Source: Streptomyces cellostaticus
Lineage (GTDB): Bacteria > Actinomycetota > Actinomycetes > Streptomycetales > Streptomycetaceae
Assembly: GCF_001513965.1 (NCBI RefSeq)
Contig: NZ_KQ948017.1
Location: 353,646 to 417,645, forward strand
DNA: 64,000 nt
Reading direction: 5' to 3'
Of the stretch, positions 23,892 through 32,004 are shown piece by piece. A program made the translations under genes and the position numbers. The notes under the pieces are model-generated. The model ran no database searches. It was not told the origin of the DNA and worked only from the letters and a program-made list of their open reading frames with translations. Each line of letters starts with the position of its first letter. Positions within the stretch are counted from its first letter, which is position 1.

Positions 23892-25937
23892 TCAGTAGCG
23901 CAGGCGCTTGGCTCGCACCAGCATGACCAGGCCTGACAGGGCCAGCAGTGTGCCGATGGCCGCGGGCCACAGATGGGCCCCGGTCTCCGCGAGCCCGCCC
24001 TGGACCGCCTGGGGCTCGGTCTGCGCGGCCGGCGGCGGGGTCTGGCCCGCTCCGGCGGCCTGGGGCGGCGCGGACTGCGTGGGTCGGCCGACCTCGCCAC
24101 CGCTGGAGTCGGCCGCATGGGACGAGGGGGTGGCCTGGTCGTCCTTGGCGGGCTCGGTCGCCTTGCCGTGCCGGGCGGGCCTGGCCGGCCTGCTGTGCTT
24201 GGTGGTGTTCGCGGGGGCGGTCGTCGCGTCGGTCCTCGGCTGCTCCACCGGGTTGGAGACGGAGGGCGCCGGAGAGGCCGTGTCGCCCGCGCCGGGATCC
24301 GCGGTTGCGCCGGTGCCCGGGGCGGCCGTCGCACCGGAGTCGTCGCTCGGGCTCGGGGCGGCCGTCGCACCGGAGTCGTCGCTCGGGCTCGGGGCCGCGG
24401 TGGCACCGGAGTCGTCGCCGCGGGGTCCGCAGGTCCGGCCGGAGTTGATGCAGTCGACCATCTCGCGCATCAGGTCCTCGTCGAAGACGTTGATGAAGTC
24501 GCCGTGGTCGGTGACGGGCTTGTGCAACTGCTCCGGGAAGGAGTCCACCGCGAACAGCGGCACCGTGCGCCCGCCGTCCTGGAGGCTCGGCGCGGCGACG
24601 TCGTACACGATGCGCTGCACCAGCTGCGGGATCGCCTGGAAGCCCGCGGGGCAGGAGCCGTCGGGGGCGGCGAAGGTCACGTGGGTGCGGTGGTTGGCGC
24701 TGTCGATGTTGCGGCCGTCCCAGCAGCTCTGGAAGCGGAAGGTGCGCACCACGTCGCTGCCGGACGGGCACAGCGGGTACTTGTCCTTCAGCTGCCGGTC
24801 CTCGAAACCGGTGCAGCTCCAGGAGGCGTTGGCGTTGACGGGACCGTTGACGAAGGCCTTGGCGTCGCCGGTGATGATGCGCAGCAGACGCGGCATCGCG
24901 GTGACCTTGCCGCGCGGGCTGCCCACGAAGGTCAGCGTCACCTGCTTGGCCGTGACGATCTGGCCCGCATTGCCCTCGGTGCCGCCGCCCGGGGCGCCCG
25001 CGTCCCGTTCCTGCTTGCCGTTCTGCAGCCGCAGCACCGGCCAGTAGTACGTGGACTTGTCGCCCTGGTCCACGCAACTGGTCTTGGCATTGGCCAGGTC
25101 GTCGTCGCTGGCGAAGGCGTTGTTGGACTGGTTGCCGATGTAGTCGTGGAAGTGGTGGGCGCCGTTGGACACGCCGGGGGCGACGATCACGTTGTCGGAG
25201 TTGAACAGGCCGCCCGCGTTGACACCGCACTCGGAGGTGAAGGTGCCGCGCGAGGCGTCGGCCTGCTGGGGCGGGTTCGGCACGTTGGGCTGTACGGAGG
25301 TGATGTCGGCGTAGTCGGAGGCGACGGGTCCGTTGCCGCCCTGGCCCGTGCCCGCCTGCCCGGCACCGTTCTGGCCCTGGCCGCCGCCCTGTTGGGCGCC
25401 GTCGCTCGCAGTGGCGGTGGCCTGGCCGCCGTTGCCCGGGGAGCCGCCCGCGCCCTCCTGTGCGGGGCGCAGGGTGCAGGCGGCAAGGGACTCCAGTCCT
25501 TCCGGCCGGTCCCCCACCCGGTCGATGGCGACGGCGATCCGCTCGATCGTCGCCGCGCGCTGCTCCTTCAGCGGGTTCATGATCGGGCCGGCGGCGGCGC
25601 CGGGGTTCTCCCGGACGTCCGGTGCCGACTGCTGGAGCTGCTGGTAGGCGCCGGTGATCTGCTGGTCCAGCCGGGCGAGTTCACGGTCGACCTCCGCGCG
25701 GGCCTGGTCCGGCACGGACGTCAGCCGGGCGCCGACGTCCGGGCAGTAGACCGTGGCCATGCCCGCGGACGTGAGGTGCCCGCTCGCCTCGGGGCCGGGC
25801 TGCCCGCCCCAGCCTCCCTCGCTGGCCGAGGCGTAGACGTTGGCGGCGACGAGCCCGCCCCCGCCCAGCATCAGGGCGACGGCTGCGAAGGTCGCGCGTC
25901 GTGCGCCGGTCGGGCGCCTGCGCCGGTTGCGTATCAA
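23892..25937 (-). CDS. DUF1996 surface protein with LAETG sortase signal
   Basis: 681 residues. A signal segment occupies 14-36 (ATFAAVALMLGGGGLVAANV), followed by a helical part with QQITGAYQQLQQSAPD and a Gly/Gln-rich linker. The DUF1996 domain spans about 215-470 and includes ECGVNAGGLFNSDNVIVAPG, GAHHFHDYIGN and RTFRFQSCWDGRNIDSANH. A Ser/Thr/Ala/Pro region with 12-residue repeats leads to LAETG, a hydrophobic segment and RAKRLRY. LAxTG is the motif used by class E sortases of Streptomyces, so the protein is probably linked to peptidoglycan. The start is TTG at 25937 with AAGGGGA upstream. DUF1996 occurs in fungal and actinobacterial secreted proteins, function unknown. Confidence 0.87.
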   Translation of the reverse strand: MIRNRRRRPTGARRATFAAVALMLGGGGLVAANVYASASEGGWGGQPGPEASGHLTSAGMATVYCPDVGARLTSVPDQARAEVDRELARLDQQITGAYQQLQQSAPDVRENPGAAAGPIMNPLKEQRAATIERIAVAIDRVGDRPEGLESLAACTLRPAQEGAGGSPGNGGQATATASDGAQQGGGQGQNGAGQAGTGQGGNGPVASDYADITSVQPNVPNPPQQADASRGTFTSECGVNAGGLFNSDNVIVAPGVSNGAHHFHDYIGNQSNNAFASDDDLANAKTSCVDQGDKSTYYWPVLRLQNGKQERDAGAPGGGTEGNAGQIVTAKQVTLTFVGSPRGKVTAMPRLLRIITGDAKAFVNGPVNANASWSCTGFEDRQLKDKYPLCPSGSDVVRTFRFQSCWDGRNIDSANHRTHVTFAAPDGSCPAGFQAIPQLVQRIVYDVAAPSLQDGGRTVPLFAVDSFPEQLHKPVTDHGDFINVFDEDLMREMVDCINSGRTCGPRGDDSGATAAPSPSDDSGATAAPSPSDDSGATAAPGTGATADPGAGDTASPAPSVSNPVEQPRTDATTAPANTTKHSRPARPARHGKATEPAKDDQATPSSHAADSSGGEVGRPTQSAPPQAAGAGQTPPPAAQTEPQAVQGGLAETGAHLWPAAIGTLLALSGLVMLVRAKRLRY
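24325..24420 (-). repeat. In-frame 36-bp tandem repeats in the DUF1996 gene
   Basis: Two identical 36-bp copies (24325-24360 and 24361-24396) and a partial third encode the unit SDDSGATAAPSP. The repeats lie in the linker before the wall anchor and should change spacer length without shifting frame. Confidence 0.9.
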
Positions 25938-26293
25938 GGTCGTCCCCTTGCATGGAGCGGTCGTTCGGGCATGGAGTTCCCCCGCCAGATACGCAGGATG
26001 GCGCGCTTGTGTTCAACCGAATCGCAGATTCTCAGGGATCTCACAGAAAACAGTGGTCACGACGGAAGGGCACCCAGCCTTCCCCCTCGAACACCCCGGC
26101 GAACATCACAAATACGTATCGGACATTCCGCACTTCAACCTTCACACGAGGGACACAAGTTGGTTAGGTTGACCGCCAGGCCGCCCGGCTGACCCTCAGC
26201 GCTTGCATCCGCCGTGGCGTCCGGGGCCGGGGCTCGACCGACTCCGGGAATCGGCCCGACTGCCCTGCGGGGCAAGGAAGGAGTACGTCTTCC
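25938..26293. other. Divergent intergenic region between DUF1996 and NlpC/P60 genes
   Basis: No coding signal. The region is less G/C-rich than its surroundings around 26010-26170. It must hold the promoters of both divergent genes. I see RBS AAGGAAGGAG just before 26294 but no confident -35/-10 pair, riboswitch or terminator. Confidence 0.5.
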
Positions 26294-28216
26294 ATGGCGC
26301 CGGAGAACCGCGACGAGGTTCGGCAGCGGATCGACTCCCTCTACGACCGGGCCGAGAGCGAGACGGGGAAGTACAACGCGACCCGGGCCATGTCGGTGGC
26401 TGCACGCGGCAGAGGCGTCCCCCTGGCCAAGAGGGGCGGCCGGCGCCCGGATCCCGCCCTCGACGAGGTGTCCCGGCAGTGGTTCGACGCGGCGCGTGCC
26501 AAGCGGGGGCCGAGCGTCCCCGCCGTACTGCCCAAGGACCGGCAGCCCGACCGCCCCGCGGCCCCGGCCCGCTCCCGGGACCGGGCGGCTCTGGAACTGG
26601 GTCTGCCCGAGTTGGCCCCCGGCTCCGCGGGACCGGCCGCCGAGCGCGTGGTGCCGGAGCTGACGGCCGGCTCCGCCACAGACCTGACCGGCCGCCCTCG
26701 GGCTGCCCTGGAGGCGGGATCCACCCCCCAACTCCCGGGCGCAACAGCGAAGTTGCCCGGCCTCAGCGGCCGGGGCATGGCAGAGCTGCCCACCGGGGGC
26801 ATGCCTGAGCTGCCCGGCCGCAGCACGACCGAGCCGTTCACCGGGGGCGCGCCCGAGCTGACCGGGCCTGGCGCGGCGGAGTACCTCGTCCGCGGCATGC
26901 CGGACACAACCGGCTTCGGCACGCCCGAGCCACTCAGCACAGGCACACCCCAACTCACCAGTCCTGCCGCGGCGGAATACCTCGACCTCGGCATGCCGGA
27001 CACAACCGGCCTGAACACGCCCGAGCCGCCCGGCGCAGGCACACCCCAACTCACCAGTCCTGCCGCGGCGGAATACCTCAACCCCGGCATGCCGGACCCA
27101 ACCGGCCTCGGCACGCCCGAGCCACTCAGCACAGGCACACCCCAACTCACCAGTCCTGCCGCGGCGCAGTCCCTCGGCGTTGCAGGCGCAACTGGCCTGG
27201 TTGCGGCCGAACCCTTTGTCGAGAGCGCAGCCGGACCCGTCACCCCTGGCACGGCGGATTCCCTCGGACTCGGTGTGCCGGGGCTGACCGGCCGCGGTCC
27301 GGCCGAGACAGCCGTGCTCCCCGTCGCCACGCTGCCCGCCGCCCAGGGAGTCGTTGCACAGCAGCCCAGGGAACTGCCCGCATCCCCCACCGCACCCCGG
27401 CGCCCGTCCCCCGCGGACTCCAAGACGAAGAACCGGCAAAAGCTGGCCACAGCCCAGGAACTGCTGTCCCGCTACACCGCCTCGCTCGGCACACCCCTCA
27501 CGGCTGCCCAGGCGACCTACTCCGCACAAGGCGCCTGGGACGGCGGGACAGGGCAGGCGGTTCAGCCGAGCACCGAGTGGTGGGGACAGCCGAGCGCCGA
27601 GTATGGATGGCAGCCGGAACTTCAGCAGCCGGGTCGACTGAGCCCGCAGCAGCCGGGGCAGCCGGACCTGCAACAGCCGGATCAGCTCAGCACCGGGCAG
27701 TGGCAGCAACCGCAGTGGACGGCACCCGGTATGCAGGCGGTGCCGAGCCCGGCCGCCCCGCTCACCACAGCCGCCCCCATGACGGACACAGGCTCCTTCG
27801 CCCGCCCCGTCGCCGACCCCCTCACCGACACGGGCTCCTTCACCCCTGTCACCACCGCCGTGCGGGTCGCGAAGGCCATCACCTTTGCGCGAGCACAGGT
27901 CGGCAAGCCGTGCGTGTGGGGTGCGACCGGGCCCGACTCCTACGACTGCTCCAGCCTCACCCAGGGGGCATGGAAGGCGGCCGGGGTCACGCTGCCCCGC
28001 GCCGCGCACCAGCAGGCGCTCGCCGGCACGCCGGTCACCCTCGCCGCCCTCGAACCCGGCGATCTGGTCCTCTTCTTCGACGACGACCGGCACGTGGGCC
28101 TGCACATCGGCAACGGCATGATGATCCATGCGCCGGGCCCGGGGTCGTACATCCGCGAGGAGTCGATCTACGGCGCCGGGGAGTCGGCGATCCACCGGGT
28201 GATACGACCGGCGTGA
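26294..28216 (+). CDS. NlpC/P60 (C40) peptidase with repeat linker and no visible signal peptide
   Basis: 640 residues. The N-terminus (NRDEVRQRIDSLYDRAESET) is the coiled segment that in other Streptomyces C40 proteins follows a signal peptide, yet here it begins at residue 5. Residues 130-350 are Pro/Thr/Glu rich with 32-residue repeats, and a Gln-rich stretch precedes the catalytic domain (about 520-640). Catalytic Cys is in YDCSSLTQGAWK and His in HVGLHIGNGMMIHAPG. The domain hydrolyses D-gamma-Glu-diaminopimelate bonds in peptidoglycan. AAGGAGT lies 9 bp before the ATG. It may be exported by a non-Sec route or act as phage-like cargo; the export route is uncertain. Confidence 0.87.
   Translation: MAPENRDEVRQRIDSLYDRAESETGKYNATRAMSVAARGRGVPLAKRGGRRPDPALDEVSRQWFDAARAKRGPSVPAVLPKDRQPDRPAAPARSRDRAALELGLPELAPGSAGPAAERVVPELTAGSATDLTGRPRAALEAGSTPQLPGATAKLPGLSGRGMAELPTGGMPELPGRSTTEPFTGGAPELTGPGAAEYLVRGMPDTTGFGTPEPLSTGTPQLTSPAAAEYLDLGMPDTTGLNTPEPPGAGTPQLTSPAAAEYLNPGMPDPTGLGTPEPLSTGTPQLTSPAAAQSLGVAGATGLVAAEPFVESAAGPVTPGTADSLGLGVPGLTGRGPAETAVLPVATLPAAQGVVAQQPRELPASPTAPRRPSPADSKTKNRQKLATAQELLSRYTASLGTPLTAAQATYSAQGAWDGGTGQAVQPSTEWWGQPSAEYGWQPELQQPGRLSPQQPGQPDLQQPDQLSTGQWQQPQWTAPGMQAVPSPAAPLTTAAPMTDTGSFARPVADPLTDTGSFTPVTTAVRVAKAITFARAQVGKPCVWGATGPDSYDCSSLTQGAWKAAGVTLPRAAHQQALAGTPVTLAALEPGDLVLFFDDDRHVGLHIGNGMMIHAPGPGSYIREESIYGAGESAIHRVIRPA
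26873..27172 (+). repeat. 96-bp tandem repeats inside the NlpC/P60 gene
   Basis: A 96-bp (32-codon) unit recurs, with blocks beginning at 26941, 27037 and 27133 and a partial copy before them. The core GTPQLTSPAAAEYL is almost invariant while the GMPDTTGLGTPEP half drifts. The spacing is exact, so the array is in register with the reading frame. Confidence 0.9.
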
Positions 28217-28231
28217 CGGACCGATCCGGAA

Positions 28232-28251
28232 CCGGGGCCTCTCAGCCCCGG
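28232..28251. terminator. Terminator hairpin between convergent genes
   Basis: A 7-bp stem CCGGGGC / GCCCCGG with a 6-base loop sits just after the NlpC/P60 stop and overlaps the last codons of the convergent epimerase gene. It could stop transcription in both directions. Confidence 0.6.
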
Positions 28252-29303
28252 CGGCGTCGCCGTGCGCGCCAGCTCGCGTAGTGGTCCAGCAGGGTCTCCT
28301 CCACCGGGCGGTAGCTGAGGCCCAGTTCGTGGATGCTGCGGCTGTTGTCGACGCGGAAGCGGATGCCGAGGTGCCCCCGGATGTAGTCCTGGGTGAGGCC
28401 GAAGGCGGGGCCCAGGATGCGTACCGGCCAGTGCGGGAGCGCGGTGCGCGGCAGGCGCGGGTCGTAGGGGTGGCGGGTGCGGATGATGCGTGCCATCTCG
28501 TGGAACGACGTCATCGTCTCGGCCGCGACGATGTACCGGCCCTTGGCCTCGGAGTTCTCGGCGGCCGCGATATGCGCCTCGGCGACGTCCCGGACGTCCG
28601 CGGTGGTGAAGCTGAAGTCGGGGGCGCCGTAGCAGAAGCAGCCCTTGAACAGTTCGTCGAGGAGGAAGAGGCTGCCCGACTCGGACGCCGGGGTGAGGGA
28701 AGGACCGAGGATCAGGCCGGGGTTGACGGACACCATGCGCCAGCGGTCCTGTGCCGCTTCCGCGTCCCGGGCCGCGCGTTCCGCGACGGTCTTGGCGTAG
28801 TGGTAGGGGTTGTTCTCCACCGTGCTCGTGGTGTTGACGTACCGCTCGGACAGCACCTGGCCCTCCATGCTCAGGACGTCCGCGTAGTCGCCGAAGACCG
28901 CGCCCACGGTGGAGGTGAACACCAGGGTCCGGACCTGCGGGTTCCGCTCGATGCCCGCCAGCACGTTGCGGGTGCCGAGCAAGGCCGGGTCCACGACGTC
29001 CCGCCGGCCGTCCCCGATCTGCTCCGGCATGAGGAACGGCGAGGCCACGTGGAAGACGACCGCGCAGCCGCCGAACGCCTCGTCGAACGAGCCGTCCTTC
29101 AGCAAGTCGGCCTCGAACAGTGTGAGTTGACCCGGGAACGCCTCCTGCATCTCCCACAGCGGCCGTACCTTCGCCGCGTCAGCGGCGCTGCGCACGGTGG
29201 CGTGGACGCGATAGCCTCGCTCCAGCAGCCGCCGTACGAGATGGCTGCCGACGAAGCCGCTGCCGCCGGTCACCGCGAGGGTCGTCTCCCCGGGTCCGCC
29301 CAC
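28242..29303 (-). CDS. NAD(P)-dependent epimerase/dehydratase (dihydroflavonol-reductase-like)
   Basis: A 353-residue extended short-chain dehydrogenase. The Rossmann motif is LAVTGGSGFVGSHLVRRLLE, the acid after strand 3 is in FEADLLKD, the catalytic Ser is in LVFTSTVGAVFGDY, and YHYAK holds the YxxxK pair. The overall pattern (VFHVASPF, VSVNPGLILGPSLTP) is that of dihydroflavonol 4-reductase or cinnamoyl-CoA-reductase relatives, which reduce ketones or aldehydes with NADPH. The start is GTG at 29303 with GAGGG upstream. It is monocistronic; the substrate cannot be inferred from context. Confidence 0.87.
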   Translation of the reverse strand: MGGPGETTLAVTGGSGFVGSHLVRRLLERGYRVHATVRSAADAAKVRPLWEMQEAFPGQLTLFEADLLKDGSFDEAFGGCAVVFHVASPFLMPEQIGDGRRDVVDPALLGTRNVLAGIERNPQVRTLVFTSTVGAVFGDYADVLSMEGQVLSERYVNTTSTVENNPYHYAKTVAERAARDAEAAQDRWRMVSVNPGLILGPSLTPASESGSLFLLDELFKGCFCYGAPDFSFTTADVRDVAEAHIAAAENSEAKGRYIVAAETMTSFHEMARIIRTRHPYDPRLPRTALPHWPVRILGPAFGLTQDYIRGHLGIRFRVDNSRSIHELGLSYRPVEETLLDHYASWRARRRRRG

Positions 29304-29496
29304 GCGCCCTCACCCCTCGCCCGCCCGCCGTCCATCGGTACACCGAGGACAGAGTCGGCCATGCCCGGGGCCGAAGGGAAGGGTGCGCCGACCGACCGGC
29401 AGCAGGTCCGGCACCCCCATAAAGGGACCCTTGGAGAAGCCATAAGGCCGGCTTATGACGTCATAGACCGGACCCGCATACTGACTTAGGGCTGCC

Positions 29497-29515
29497 TTAG
29501 TTTAGGCTTCCCGAC
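29497..29515 (+). promoter_or_regulatory. Possible DmdR/DtxR iron box upstream of fprA
   Basis: The 19-mer TTAGTTTAGGCTTCCCGAC agrees at 14 of 19 positions with the actinobacterial iron-box consensus TTAGGTTAGGCTCACCTAA. It ends 34 bp before the fprA ATG, where it could cover the promoter or 5' leader. Iron control of a ferredoxin reductase would be reasonable. Confidence 0.45.
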
Positions 29516-29549
29516 GAGTCGCCTCTTTCACGCTCGAAGGGAACTGATC

Positions 29550-30914
29550 ATGCCGCGCCCCCTGCGGGTAGCCATCGTCGGAGCCGGCCCCGCCGGGATC
29601 TACGCCGCCGACGCCCTGCTCAAGTCCGAGGTGGCCGCCGACCCCGGCGTGTCCATCGACCTCTTCGAGCGGATGCCCGCCCCGTTCGGCCTGATCCGGT
29701 ACGGCGTCGCCCCCGACCACCCGCGTATCAAGGGCATCATCACGGCCCTGCACCAGGTGCTCGACAAGCCGCAGATCCGTCTGTTCGGCAACGTCGACTA
29801 CCCGACCGACCTCGGCCTGGACGACCTGCGCGCCTTCTACGACGCGGTGATCTTCTCCACCGGCGCGATGGCCGACCGGGAGCTGTCCGTCCCCGGCATC
29901 GACCTGGACGGCTCGTACGGCGCCGCCGACTTCGTGTCCTGGTACGACGGCCACCCGGACGTCCCGCGTACCTGGCCGCTGGAGGCGGAGAAGGTCGCCG
30001 TGCTCGGTGTGGGCAACGTGGCGCTCGACGTGGCCCGGATCCTCGCCAAGACGGCGGACGAGCTGCTGCCGACCGAGATACCGGCGAACGTCTACGACGG
30101 CCTGAAGGCGAACAAGGCCGTGGAGATCCACGTCTTCGGCCGCCGCGGCCCCGCGCAGGCCAAGTTCAGCCCGATGGAGCTGCGCGAGCTGGACCACTCC
30201 CCCAACATCGAGGTCATCGTCGACCCGGAGGACATCGACTACGACGAGGGCTCGATCGAGACCCGGCGCGGCAACAAGCAGGCCGACATGGTCGCCAAGA
30301 CCCTCGAGAACTGGGCGATCCGGGACGTCGGCAACCGGCCGCACAAGCTGTTCCTGCACTTCTTCGAGTCGCCCACGGAGATCCTCGGCGAGGACGGCAA
30401 GGTCGTCGGCCTGCGCACCGAGCGCACCGCCCTCGACGGCACCGGCAACGTCAAGGGCACGGGCGAGTTCAAGGACTGGGACGTCACCGCCGTCTACCGC
30501 GCCGTCGGCTACCTCTCCGAGAAGCTGCCCAAGCTGCCGTGGGACATCGAGTCCGGCACGGTGCCGGACGAGGGCGGCCGGGTCATCGAGGAGGGCGGCG
30601 ACCACCTCCGGTCGACGTACGTCACGGGCTGGATCCGGCGCGGTCCCGTCGGCCTGATCGGCCACACCAAGGGCGACGCCAACGAGACGGTGGCCAACCT
30701 GCTGGACGACCACGCGAACGGCCGTCTGCACACCCCGGCCTCCCCCGCACCGGAGGCCGTGGACTCCTTCCTCGCCGAGCGGGGCGTCCGCTACACCACC
30801 TGGGAGGGCTGGCACAAGCTGGACGCCGCCGAGCGGGCGCTGGGCGAGCCGCAGGGCCGCGAGCGCGTGAAGATCGTCGAGCGCGAGGACATGCTGCGGG
30901 AGAGCGGCGCGTAA
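29550..30914 (+). CDS. fprA: Ferredoxin/NADP+ reductase, FprA type
   Basis: A 454-residue adrenodoxin-reductase-like flavoprotein. The FAD motif is VAIVGAGPAGIYAADAL and the NADP motif VAVLGVGNVALDVARILA. The signatures PFGLIRYGVAPDHPRIKGI, FGRRGPAQAKFSPMELREL and the C-terminal VTGWIRRGPVGLIGHTKGDA are characteristic of FprA. It transfers electrons from NADPH to ferredoxins, which in Streptomyces feed P450s and desaturases. The genes for two P450-type proteins and two desaturases in this window could use it, though it lies apart from them. The ATG at 29550 lies 9 bp after GAAGGGA. It is closed by a clear terminator. Confidence 0.93.
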   Translation: MPRPLRVAIVGAGPAGIYAADALLKSEVAADPGVSIDLFERMPAPFGLIRYGVAPDHPRIKGIITALHQVLDKPQIRLFGNVDYPTDLGLDDLRAFYDAVIFSTGAMADRELSVPGIDLDGSYGAADFVSWYDGHPDVPRTWPLEAEKVAVLGVGNVALDVARILAKTADELLPTEIPANVYDGLKANKAVEIHVFGRRGPAQAKFSPMELRELDHSPNIEVIVDPEDIDYDEGSIETRRGNKQADMVAKTLENWAIRDVGNRPHKLFLHFFESPTEILGEDGKVVGLRTERTALDGTGNVKGTGEFKDWDVTAVYRAVGYLSEKLPKLPWDIESGTVPDEGGRVIEEGGDHLRSTYVTGWIRRGPVGLIGHTKGDANETVANLLDDHANGRLHTPASPAPEAVDSFLAERGVRYTTWEGWHKLDAAERALGEPQGRERVKIVEREDMLRESGA

Positions 30915-30937
30915 GCCCGCTGCTCCGCATGCCCGTG

Positions 30938-30963
30938 AGGGGCCGGCACCCCGGTGTCGGCCC
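30938..30963 (+). terminator. Terminator of fprA
   Basis: A 12-bp inverted repeat GGGGCCGGCACC / GGTGTCGGCCCC with one mismatch and a very short loop lies 24 bp after the fprA stop. It is followed by TTC, not a U tract. Confidence 0.75.
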
Positions 30964-31022
30964 CTTCGCACGGTCCGGTCCGCTCGAACCCGCGCGAACA
31001 GCCGTCCTGTTAGGGTCCTGCA

Positions 31023-31988
31023 GTGTTCTCCCTGAGCGAGCCTCCCTTCTTCACCCGCCTGCGCGGGGCGCGCCGCGTGCTCGTCGCCGGTGCGGGCGGC
31101 GGTTTCGACGTCTACGCAGGACTGCCCCTCGCGCTCGCGCTGCGGTCGGCCGGTGCGGAGGTCCACCTGGCCAACCTGTCCTTCTCCGACCTGTACGGCC
31201 TGGATCTGGACTCATGGGTGGAGGCGGACGTCGCCGCCGTCCGCCCGGACACCCCGCTGCGCGGCGACTACTTCCCCGAGCGCTCGCTCGCCCAGTGGCT
31301 CGCGGCACAGGGGCTGCCCGACACCGTGTACGCCTTTCCCCGTACGGGTGTTGAACCGCTGCGCGCCGCCTACCGGGCGCTCCTCGCGCACCTGGGCGGT
31401 GTGGACGCCGTCGTGCTGGTGGACGGCGGGACCGACATCCTCATGCGCGGGGACGAGAACGGGCTCGGCACGCCGGAGGAGGACATGGCGAGCCTGGCCG
31501 CCGTCGCCGGGCTCGACAAGGTGCCGCACCGGCTGGTGGCCTGTCTGGGCTTCGGGGTGGACGCCTATCACGGCGTCAACCACTCCCTGTTCCTGGAGAA
31601 TCTGGCGGCCCTGGACCGCGAGGGCGCCTATCTGGGCGCGTTCTCGCTGCCCCGCGAGAGCCGCGAGGGCGCGCTCTACCTCGACGCGGTGGCCCACGCC
31701 CAGCAGTGCCACGCCACTCACCCCAGCATCGTCCACGGGTCCGTCGCGGCGGCCGTGCGCGGCGACTTCGGCGACGTCCGGTTCACCGAACGCACCCGGA
31801 ACAGCGAGCTGTTCGTCAACCCGCTGATGGCCCTCTATTTCTGTGTGGACCTGCCCGCTCTGGCCCGCGCCGGCCTCTACCTCGACCGGCTGGAGGGCAC
31901 GGTCCTGATGCGGCAGATCAGCTCGGTCATCGCCGGGTTCCGTGATGAGCTGCCCCGTCAGCGGCCGCCCCGGGCCTTCCCGCACTGA
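31023..31988 (+). CDS. DUF1152 family protein
   Basis: 321 residues. VLVAGAGGGFDVYAGLPLAL at the N-terminus is the nucleotide-binding-like loop of DUF1152. VDAVVLVDGGTDILMRGDEN and HRLVACLGFGVDAYHGVNHS are its other conserved blocks. The family occurs in actinobacteria and archaea without an assigned reaction. GTG at 31023 is the first codon of the conserved domain. TTAGGGT ends about 9 bp upstream, and no good RBS is visible, so the mRNA may be leaderless. No operon partner is evident. Confidence 0.82.
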   Translation: MFSLSEPPFFTRLRGARRVLVAGAGGGFDVYAGLPLALALRSAGAEVHLANLSFSDLYGLDLDSWVEADVAAVRPDTPLRGDYFPERSLAQWLAAQGLPDTVYAFPRTGVEPLRAAYRALLAHLGGVDAVVLVDGGTDILMRGDENGLGTPEEDMASLAAVAGLDKVPHRLVACLGFGVDAYHGVNHSLFLENLAALDREGAYLGAFSLPRESREGALYLDAVAHAQQCHATHPSIVHGSVAAAVRGDFGDVRFTERTRNSELFVNPLMALYFCVDLPALARAGLYLDRLEGTVLMRQISSVIAGFRDELPRQRPPRAFPH

Positions 31989-32004
31989 GCCCGGGGCGGG
32001 CTGC

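Noticed and set aside
26160..26180. GGTTAGGTTGACC as an iron box before the NlpC/P60 gene
   Set aside because: Only about 12 of 19 consensus positions match, the symmetry arm is missing, and the gene has no known link to iron.
26180..26293. Cyclic-di-AMP (ydaO-type) riboswitch, often found ahead of cell-wall hydrolases in Streptomyces
   Set aside because: The conserved ydaO blocks are not present; only a short generic hairpin can be drawn.
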